Positions 58,162 through 64,000 of a stretch of DNA of 64,000 nt are shown in pieces. A model generated the notes under the pieces. The model ran no database searches. It was not told the origin of the DNA and saw nothing but the letters and a program-made list of their open reading frames with translations. The stretch is from Sulfitobacter alexandrii (lineage in GTDB: Bacteria; Pseudomonadota; Alphaproteobacteria; Rhodobacterales; Rhodobacteraceae): positions 2,108,001 to 2,172,000 of the forward strand of contig NZ_CP018076.1 in NCBI RefSeq assembly GCF_001886735.1. The letters run 5' to 3'. The first letter of the stretch is position 1. The number at the start of each line of letters is the position of its first letter. The position numbers and the translations under genes were made by a program.

Positions 58162-58496
58162 GCCACCTGCTCCTCTTCCGCGTGACAGACCAGGTATCGC
58201 CCTTCCGGATCCCGTTCCGTCACCGCCGTGATGTTGAATATCCGGTGGCCGTCCCGCAGCCGCTGCCGTGGCGCGGGCCGCTCCGGGCTGCCGAAAGGCG
58301 CACCCCGAACCGTGATCCTGAACACCGTCCTGCTGACGAAGGCGCCTGCGGATGCCGTTTCCCGACCCGTGCGTGCATCCACTTCGGCCCAGAGCGTCCC
58401 TATCGCCAACCAGACCTCCACGAACCCGCCCGCGCCGTCCGGCACACGCTCCGGCGTCTCCAGAACCAGCGCATGGCTCAGGTTCGGCAGGCTCAT
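58158..58496 (-). CDS. Gene transfer agent head-closure/stopper protein (GTA gp7)
   Basis: 112 residues, phage head-closure family (SPP1 gp16-like): ALVLETPERVPDGAGGFVEV, WAEVDARTGRE, VFRITVRGAPFGSPERPAPR, HRIFNITAVTERDPEGRYLV. ATG 58496 overlaps the adaptor stop by four bases (ATGA). Closes the portal channel after packaging. Confidence 0.92.
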   Translation of the reverse strand: MSLPNLSHALVLETPERVPDGAGGFVEVWLAIGTLWAEVDARTGRETASAGAFVSRTVFRITVRGAPFGSPERPAPRQRLRDGHRIFNITAVTERDPEGRYLVCHAEEEQVA

Positions 58497-59086
58497 GCTC
58501 CCAGCCCCAGTCGAACCGGCCGGTAGCGCTCGATCAGGCTGCTGACGCCGAAAGGCATGCATCCGCCGCTCAGTCCCGTGTCGTTGCGATACTCGTAATA
58601 ATGCGCCGCCAGCATCAGTACCGCCTGTCGCAGATCGGCAGGCACCCCTGCCCAATCCGAAGCGAAGCCCGCCTCGAAGGTGATGCTGACGCTGCCTTGC
58701 GGGGGCACGGCGGGCAGCAGGCTGCCCACGGGGCGCAGCACCGGGGCCTGCATGTCGGGCGCCAGCCAGTACCGCTCAGGATCGACCGACACTTCCCCCC
58801 CATGCCGGTCAACCAGCACAAGCCCGCCGACGGCCTGCACCGGCGCCAACGGCAGTTCCTGCCCCGCTGCATCGCGCCAGGCCGTCAGGTCCAGCCGGAA
58901 CTGCCGCCGCAGGATCGCCTTGCCCGTGCGGGCTTCCACCGCCGCCAGCGCCGCCCTCAGGAATGACAGGATCACCCCTTCCTGCACGGTCTCAGGGCCA
59001 AAGCCGCTGCCGAACCGCAGATGCGCCTTGAAAGCATCCACGGGCAGCGCGGCGTCCGGGACAGGCGTTTCTTCGATCAACATCAT
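58493..59086 (-). CDS. Gene transfer agent head-tail adaptor (GTA gp6)
   Basis: 197 residues. Family pattern of head-tail connector proteins: PVDAFKAHLRFGSGFGPETV, LRAALAAVEARTGKAILRRQ, FEAGFASDWAGVPADLRQAV and LAAHYYEYRNDTG. Two adjacent ATGs (59086, 59083) are possible. It is separated from the capsid gene by 171 bp that contain a strong stem-loop, the largest gap downstream of the portal gene. Confidence 0.9.
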   Translation of the reverse strand: MMLIEETPVPDAALPVDAFKAHLRFGSGFGPETVQEGVILSFLRAALAAVEARTGKAILRRQFRLDLTAWRDAAGQELPLAPVQAVGGLVLVDRHGGEVSVDPERYWLAPDMQAPVLRPVGSLLPAVPPQGSVSITFEAGFASDWAGVPADLRQAVLMLAAHYYEYRNDTGLSGGCMPFGVSSLIERYRPVRLGLGA

Positions 59087-59212
59087 CCAACATCTCCAAC
59101 TTTTGCCCCGCCCTTCCGGGAGGGCCGTCATCATACCGGGAGCGCACCCGCCTGCACCGCTCGGTCAGGGGGAGCAGCTGGGCGATGCGGGGGTCTCTTC
59201 GGGCGCGCACCC

Positions 59213-59238
59213 GGGCCGGGGTCAGGTCACCCCGGCCC
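59213..59238 (-). promoter_or_regulatory. Strong stem-loop just downstream of the capsid gene
   Basis: GGGCCGGGGT, 6-nt loop, ACCCCGGCCC: a perfect 10-bp stem whose near edge is 19 bases past the capsid stop on the minus strand. No T-run. It may protect the capsid mRNA or partly stop transcription, giving more capsid than downstream tail proteins. Inference from position. Confidence 0.6.
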
Positions 59239-59257
59239 CGGCATCCGTCACGACCCG

Positions 59258-60421
59258 TCAGGCCATGCCGAATTTCAGCAACTTGATCGCGGCGAAATCG
59301 CTGACGTCACCGCCCACGCGCTTGGTGGCATAAAACAGCACATGCGGCTTCGCGCTGAATGGATCGCGCAGGATGCGCAGGTCCGGCCGCTCGGCCACGG
59401 TATAGCCGGCCTGGAAATCCCCGAAGGCGATGGACATCGAATCCGCCGCCGGGTCCGGCATGTCCTCGGCCACCAGCACCGGATAGCCCATCAGCTGCGC
59501 CGGTTCCCCCGCCGCAAGGCCGTCAGACCAGAGGAAACGTCCGTCCGCGTCCTTGAGCTTGCGCACCAGAGCGGTGGTTCTGGAATTCATCACGAAGGAT
59601 CCGTTCGCGCGGTACTGCGCGCCCAAGGCATAGACCAGTTCGATGATCGCATCCCCCGTCACCTCTCCGTCAAGGCCAGTGGGCACGTATCCCAGGTTTC
59701 CCCAGGCCCAGACATCGTTGTCGACGGCGGCATGGGTCAGGAAACCCTTCGGCTTGTCCACGCCGTCCCCCACGATGAAGGCCTGCGCCTCTGCGCGCGC
59801 GAACTTGCTTGCGATGCGCCCGGCAAGCCAGCCCTCGATGTCGAAGGCGCTGTCGTCCAGCAACCGCTGCGACGCCTTCGGCAGCGCCGACAGCTCGTGC
59901 AGCGGAATGGTGATACGGTCGATCTGAGGCGTGTCCGTCTCCGCCTGCGCACCTGTCTCCGTCGCCCAGCCGGCACCGACTTCGGTATGGTCCACAAGGA
60001 CGTCGTAGGACGTGGCCTCGACCCGCACGACACTTGCGATCGCCCGGATCGACGCGGTGGCGTTCAGCACGGACTGCACGGTCGCAGAGGTCTGCGGATC
60101 GACCAGGTATCCACCGTCAGAATTCACGGCGGAGGACAGGGACTTGCCCTCCACTTCCAGCCCCCGCAGCCCATCGTCGTCGCCGTTGCGCAGGTAGGCG
60201 CCAAAGGCCTTCTGATGCGGTGCGGCACTTTCGACGCCCGCCGCCAGCGGTGTCCGTGTCATCATCTTGCGATCCAGCATTGTCATTCGCTCTTCCGTTT
60301 GTTGAAGTTTCGTCTCGATCTCGCTCTGGAACCCCCGAAAGTCGGTAACGAAACCCGTCACCGCCCGGCGCACCTCTTCAGCCGGGGACAGCGCCCCGTC
60401 GTTCGTGTCTGTCTGTCTCAT
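59258..60421 (-). CDS. Gene transfer agent major capsid protein, HK97 fold (GTA gp5)
   Basis: 387 residues. N-terminal helical scaffold-like part (about 15-60, coiled coil GFQSEIETKLQQTEERMTML), which is removed by the prohead protease in relatives, then the HK97 capsid domain (about 95-385; GGYLVDPQTSATVQSVLNAT, ELSALPKASQRLLDDSAFDI, AQAFIVGDGVDKPKGFLTHA, FGDFQAGYTVAERPDLRILR). ATG 60421 follows GAGGA; the upstream extension overlaps the protease gene and is rejected. Confidence 0.96.
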   Translation of the reverse strand: MRQTDTNDGALSPAEEVRRAVTGFVTDFRGFQSEIETKLQQTEERMTMLDRKMMTRTPLAAGVESAAPHQKAFGAYLRNGDDDGLRGLEVEGKSLSSAVNSDGGYLVDPQTSATVQSVLNATASIRAIASVVRVEATSYDVLVDHTEVGAGWATETGAQAETDTPQIDRITIPLHELSALPKASQRLLDDSAFDIEGWLAGRIASKFARAEAQAFIVGDGVDKPKGFLTHAAVDNDVWAWGNLGYVPTGLDGEVTGDAIIELVYALGAQYRANGSFVMNSRTTALVRKLKDADGRFLWSDGLAAGEPAQLMGYPVLVAEDMPDPAADSMSIAFGDFQAGYTVAERPDLRILRDPFSAKPHVLFYATKRVGGDVSDFAAIKLLKFGMA

Positions 60422-60437
60422 GTCCTGTCCTCTCGCT

Positions 60438-61061
60438 TCAGCCACGGGATGCCCCGCGCGCCAATTCCGCCCGCGCGCCGTCAAAGGCCGCCGCCATGTC
60501 CTGCAGCACGCGGTCCAGGGGGCTGACCTCGGCCTTTGCACCGACCCGCGCACTCGGCAGCATGGGAAAGGTCACCAACGACACCTCCCACAGGTCCAGT
60601 TCCGACAAGAGCCGCCGGCCCTTGGTGGTGCGCCCCGCCCGAACGGTCCGATAGCCGATCGAAAGCCCGTCGATGGCCCCGGCGGCAACCAGCGCGGCCG
60701 CTTCACGCCCTTTCGCCACCTCCGATAGGATGCGCCCCTTCACCCAGAGACCCCGTTCATCCTCGCGCACCTGCTCCCAGACGCCGATCGGCTGGGCCGG
60801 ATCATGCTGCCACAGCATCTTGATGCTGCGGCCTGCCGCCGCGGCCGCTTTCAGGCTTGCGGCATAGGCACCGCGCTCCACCACGTCTCCGCCCTGGTCG
60901 GGGTCGCCGAACAGGCTCGCATAGCCGGTGATTTCCGTGCCCCCTTCGACCTCCACCGCGCCGCCGAACCGGGCGAACTTGCGCTCAAGGACCGGCACCG
61001 CGCCGGGCATACCCTCTCCGTTCCCCGGAACCGCGCCGGGGCCGCCTTGCTCATCTTTCAT
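60438..61061 (-). CDS. Gene transfer agent prohead protease, S78 family (GTA gp4)
   Basis: 207 residues, HK97 prohead protease. VEGGTEITGYASLFGDPDQG, the catalytic His region MLWQHDPAQPIGVW and the catalytic Ser region IDGLSIGYRTVRA are seen, and LWEVSLVTFPMLPSARV closes the domain. AGGAG precedes ATG 61061. The first 25 residues are low-complexity G/P. Processes the capsid protein encoded 16 bp downstream. Confidence 0.94.
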   Translation of the reverse strand: MKDEQGGPGAVPGNGEGMPGAVPVLERKFARFGGAVEVEGGTEITGYASLFGDPDQGGDVVERGAYAASLKAAAAAGRSIKMLWQHDPAQPIGVWEQVREDERGLWVKGRILSEVAKGREAAALVAAGAIDGLSIGYRTVRAGRTTKGRRLLSELDLWEVSLVTFPMLPSARVGAKAEVSPLDRVLQDMAAAFDGARAELARGASRG

Positions 61062-61086
61062 GTGGTCTCCTGTGAATTTCAGTGAC

Positions 61087-61308
61087 TCAGGGTGTCACCG
61101 CCAGAAATGACTGGACCGCCTGCGCCAGTATCACCGCGGCCACCCCGTAGACCGTCAGCCAGAGCCGCTTTTCCATCCGCGCGATCACCTCTTCCATCTG
61201 GTCGAGCCTGCGCAGCAGGTTCTCGCGATGAATGCGGCTGACCTCCTCGTGCGCCTGAAGCCGCAGGCCCGGCGCGCAATCGAAACGGTCCATCCCCGTT
61301 TCAAGCAT
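61087..61308 (-). CDS. GTA head formation protein, rcc01685-like
   Basis: 73 residues: RFDCAPGLRLQAHEEVSRIH, a charged helix (RRLDQMEEVIARMEKR) and one C-terminal membrane helix (about 50-70, LTVYGVAAVILAQAVQSFLA). The gene lies between portal and protease as in Rhodobacter capsulatus, and its ATG lies 8 bp inside the portal gene's end. Needed for head formation in that model; mechanism unknown. Confidence 0.88.
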   Translation of the reverse strand: MLETGMDRFDCAPGLRLQAHEEVSRIHRENLLRRLDQMEEVIARMEKRLWLTVYGVAAVILAQAVQSFLAVTP

Positions 61309-62479
61309 CGTCGGCCACCGGCGGCAGGCCCAGCAGACCGCGCTTTTCGGCCTGGGTCAGAAAATCTGCCTGCGCCACCCGCACCCATTGTGCATCCCGC
61401 TCCGCCGCCAAGGCGGGAACCTGATCGAGATCCGGCTTCAGCTCGGTCGCCTCGCCGCTGAATCCGGCCAGCCACGCCGCCAGTGCCGCGGTGACCCGCG
61501 TGGCAAGCGGCAGCACCGTCAGGCGATAGAACGCCCGATGCGCCTCCTGGTAGTTGGCATATGTGGCATCCCCCTGGATCCCCAGCAGCATCGGCGGCAC
61601 CCCGAAAGCCAGCGCGATCTCGCGCGCCGCCGCTTCCTTGGTCTTCTGGAATTCCATGTCGCTGGGCGAGAACCCCATCGGCTTCCAGTCCAGCCCCCCT
61701 TCCAGCAGCATCGGTCTGCCGGCGTTCCGCGCGCCCTGATGATGGTTTTCCATCTCGGCGACCAGCCGCGCGTACTGATCCTCCCCCAGCTTGCCCTGCC
61801 CCTCCGCACCGCGATAGACGATGGCGCCGGAGGGCCGGGCAGCGTTGTCCAGCAGCGCCTTCGACCACCGCGAGGCAGCATTGTGCACGTCCAGCGCCAT
61901 CGCCGCCGCCTGCATCGGCGAAAACCCGTAATGATCGTCCTGCGGATGGAAATTGCGGATATGACAGATCGGCATGGCACCTTCGCTGGCCGCGAAACGG
62001 TGCTTCGATCCGCCCAGCGCGTATTCGTAGGCGACCGGCCAGCCGTCGGCCCCCGGCACCACCGACATCCTGTCGGACCGCAGCACGTGCAGTTCGACCG
62101 GAAGATCGACCGTCCCGACGACGGCTTCCACATAAGCGTTCCCGCTCAACAGAAGCTGGGCATAGAGCGCTTCCAGCAGTTCCGCCCGCCCCTGCGCCCC
62201 GTTGGGCCGGGCCAACAGGTCCGCCAGCGGATGGCTGTCGTAGCGGCGGTGACAATCCTGAACGACGAGCGGCAGGGCCGCCGCCGCCTCGGCAATCAGC
62301 TTTACCGACCGAAAGCCGACGGGGTTTCCGCAGAACCCCGTGCGGGTGAGACTGGCCGTATCGCGCGCGCTCCATGCCACGCGACCGGAGGTCTGGTAGG
62401 CCACGACGGGCCCCGTCGCCGATGCCTTCTGCTCGGATTGGCCCGCCACCGCATCACGTCGCAGAAAATCAAAAACCAT
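61301..62479 (-). CDS. Gene transfer agent portal protein (GTA gp3)
   Basis: 392 residues, HK97 portal family: NPVGFRSVKLIAEAAAALPL, DLLARPNGAQGRAELLEALY, LLSGNAYVEAV, MPICHIRNFHPQDDHYGFSP and FGVPPMLLGIQGDATYANYQ. ATG 62479 (MVFDFLRRDAVAG) is 7 bases after AGGAG. A gap of 184 bp without a supported gene separates it from the terminase. Confidence 0.95.
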   Translation of the reverse strand: MVFDFLRRDAVAGQSEQKASATGPVVAYQTSGRVAWSARDTASLTRTGFCGNPVGFRSVKLIAEAAAALPLVVQDCHRRYDSHPLADLLARPNGAQGRAELLEALYAQLLLSGNAYVEAVVGTVDLPVELHVLRSDRMSVVPGADGWPVAYEYALGGSKHRFAASEGAMPICHIRNFHPQDDHYGFSPMQAAAMALDVHNAASRWSKALLDNAARPSGAIVYRGAEGQGKLGEDQYARLVAEMENHHQGARNAGRPMLLEGGLDWKPMGFSPSDMEFQKTKEAAAREIALAFGVPPMLLGIQGDATYANYQEAHRAFYRLTVLPLATRVTAALAAWLAGFSGEATELKPDLDQVPALAAERDAQWVRVAQADFLTQAEKRGLLGLPPVADDA

Positions 62480-62663
62480 GCCATCGCTCCTCATCTCGCC
62501 TGCCGCCGGTTCCCGTCTCACCCGACATGCAGACACTTTGCCTCAAACGCGTTAAATTCCCGGAAGGCCACCGCGCGGTCGATGCGCAACAGCCCCGCTC
62601 TCGACGCCGGAATGCCACCGCGCCGATCCACCGGCGAGGCGACGCTGCATCCATGGATGATCG

Positions 62664-64000
62664 CTAGAGGCTGCGCACCGCCGGCGCGCGCCACTTCGCC
62701 GCCGGCTCGATCATCAGCTCGTGGAGCGCCCAGACAAGCGCATCGACCCGGTCCGGCGACCCGCCGCCCTCGTAGCCCCGCGCGGTCATCCGGCACATCT
62801 GTTCTTCCAGCCGGCCCAGCCCCCTTGCGTGGCGGACCCGGCCCTGTTCGTACAAGGCCGCCACCGGCTCCGCCCGAGCGACCTTTCCGCGGCTGGCGTG
62901 CACGGATTTCAGCGGGACCAGCGGATCGACCCCGCGCAGGACCTCACCCACCATCTGGCCCCCCTGGTTCACCTCCGCCACAAGCCGGTCGGCACCGAAC
63001 CGTTCCATCGCCGCAATCGCCGCACGTGCCCAGCCCGAGGGCGTGGCCCCTTCGACCGTCGCATCGGCCAGCACGAAAGCGCGCCAGTCCTGAACCGGCC
63101 CCCGTGTCTGCGCACCAACGACGACGATCCCGCAGGCATCCGACCCGGCGCCCGCGGAGGCTGCCGGATCCAGACCCACGACGATCCGGTCCATTTCGGG
63201 CAGGATGTCGATGTGCGCGGCCTCCAGCATCGCGGACGTCCAAAGCGCCCCTTCCGCATCCACCAGCAGGACACCCTCCAACTCCTGCTGGGCCAGCCGC
63301 GTACCCGCATAGCGCGCCATGACCTCTTCCAAAAAAGACTGCGCAAGGTTGGCCGAATTCGCCTGCGTCGGTGCGTGGGTGGTAACCGTGGAGGGCGAGG
63401 CAAGAAGCCTTTTCAGCACCGGCACGTTGCGCGGGGTCGTCGTGACGCAGACACGCGGGTCGTCACCGAGCCGCAGCGAAAACTGCACCTGGTCCCAGGT
63501 TTCCTCCGCCTTCTTCCATTTGGCCAGCTCGTCCACCCATGCGGCATCGAACTGGGGCCCGCGCAGCCCTTCCGGGTCGTGGGCCGTGTGTACCGTCGCC
63601 ACGGCACCATTGGGCCAGACCAGCCGCTTGCGCCCCGCTTCCCAGATCGGTCTGCGATCCTCCGGCGAACAGGCGAGGATACCGCTATCCCCGAATATCA
63701 TCACCTCCCGCGCCTGGTCGATGGTTTCGCCCACCAGCGCGATCCGGCGGCATTTGCCGGGGTCCAGCGGTCGCGCGCCCTCCACCATGGCGCGGACCCA
63801 CTCCGCACCGGCGCGCGTCTTGCCCGCCCCCCGGCCGCCCATCACCACCCAGGTCCGCCAGTCGCCTTCAGGCGGCAACTGGTGCTCCATCGCCCAGAAC
63901 TCGAATAGGAAGGGCAGCGACAGCAGCTCTTCTTCCGAGAGGGAGTCAAGAAACCGGTTTTGGAGGCTGACATCGGCGCAGGCGATCCAGCTTGCACCCG
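62664..64000 (-). CDS. Gene transfer agent large terminase subunit (GTA gp2), 5' end outside window
   Basis: At least 444 residues; the frame stays open to the window end, and the extra upstream residues (SLSEEELLSLPFLFEFWAME) are family-like, so the methionine at 63890 is internal. ATPase Walker A is GGRGAGKTRAGAEWVR, Walker B region FDAAWVDELAKWKKAEETWD; nuclease part shows VGLDPAASAGAGSDACGIVV and the late acidic cluster SPDRVDALVWALHEL. Packages host DNA into GTA heads, normally without sequence specificity in this system. Confidence 0.95.
   Translation of the reverse strand, partial: GASWIACADVSLQNRFLDSLSEEELLSLPFLFEFWAMEHQLPPEGDWRTWVVMGGRGAGKTRAGAEWVRAMVEGARPLDPGKCRRIALVGETIDQAREVMIFGDSGILACSPEDRRPIWEAGRKRLVWPNGAVATVHTAHDPEGLRGPQFDAAWVDELAKWKKAEETWDQVQFSLRLGDDPRVCVTTTPRNVPVLKRLLASPSTVTTHAPTQANSANLAQSFLEEVMARYAGTRLAQQELEGVLLVDAEGALWTSAMLEAAHIDILPEMDRIVVGLDPAASAGAGSDACGIVVVGAQTRGPVQDWRAFVLADATVEGATPSGWARAAIAAMERFGADRLVAEVNQGGQMVGEVLRGVDPLVPLKSVHASRGKVARAEPVAALYEQGRVRHARGLGRLEEQMCRMTARGYEGGGSPDRVDALVWALHELMIEPAAKWRAPAVRSL

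Noticed and set aside
62469..62654. 61-codon minus-strand frame between GTA portal and terminase
   Set aside because: Arg/Cys-rich translation without similarity to known GTA genes; it overlaps the portal start in another frame. Could be revisited if conserved in relatives.

Overview
The window is high-GC, densely coded chromosomal DNA of an alphaproteobacterium, most likely a marine Rhodobacterales/Roseobacter-group organism. The indicators are a B12-dependent ribonucleotide reductase, a pyruvate dehydrogenase operon whose E1-beta carries its own lipoyl domain, an LexA box of the alphaproteobacterial GTTC-N7-GTTC type in front of uvrA, and an RcGTA-type gene transfer agent cluster. No IS element, CRISPR array, plasmid gene or rRNA was found. 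One tRNA (Pro, UGG) is present.

Layout. 1-3.6 kb (minus strand): the 5' part of nrdJ behind a candidate NrdR-controlled promoter, tRNA-Pro, a DUF192 protein, a double cold-shock-domain protein and pdxH. 3.7-13.2 kb (plus): fabI, a LysE exporter, gpt, an aminotransferase, a PpiD/SurA-like foldase, trpE, an aspartoacylase-like hydrolase, a small secreted protein and a divergent GAPDH. 13.2-15.2 kb (minus): coaD, a CBS-domain protein and a LysR regulator. 15.3-21.2 kb (plus): a valine-degradation operon (mmsA, a Sel1-repeat protein, isobutyryl-CoA dehydrogenase, 3-hydroxyisobutyryl-CoA hydrolase, mmsB). 21.3-23.1 kb: two secreted low-complexity/RcnB-like proteins convergent with uvrA. 23.1-36.1 kb (minus): uvrA, an MFS transporter, a methyltransferase, lpdA, a DUF924 protein, another MFS transporter, queA and a large AsmA/DUF3971 protein. 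36.1-39.4 kb (plus): a 1-Cys Bcp peroxiredoxin, a ferritin-like protein, and an M23 peptidase overlapping a bactofilin.

39.8-40.7 kb holds one AT-rich DUF6236-like gene, the only clear compositional outlier, next to a long hairpin. Then come two overlapping cyclophilins (minus), pgk, an SDR and an FtsB-like protein. The pdhA-pdhB-small ORF-pdhC operon follows at 44.6-48.9 kb, then cysE on the minus strand at 49 kb.

The last 14 kb (50.2-64 kb, minus strand) is an apparently intact gene transfer agent cluster. It runs from the large terminase (cut by the window end) through portal, a small head-formation protein, prohead protease, capsid, adaptor, stopper, tail terminator, tail tube, chaperones, tape measure, distal tail, hub, NlpC/P60 peptidase and the TIM-barrel megatron. 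Many genes are joined by 1-8 nt stop/start overlaps, and I see no frameshift.

The most useful regulatory observations are: (1) two perfect 18-bp palindromes, 15/18 identical to each other, one at each of the distant pdhA and lpdA promoters, suggesting one regulator for all subunits of pyruvate dehydrogenase; (2) two NrdR-like boxes exactly 31 bp apart at the nrdJ promoter; (3) a perfect LexA box at uvrA; (4) a strong stem-loop just after the GTA capsid gene.
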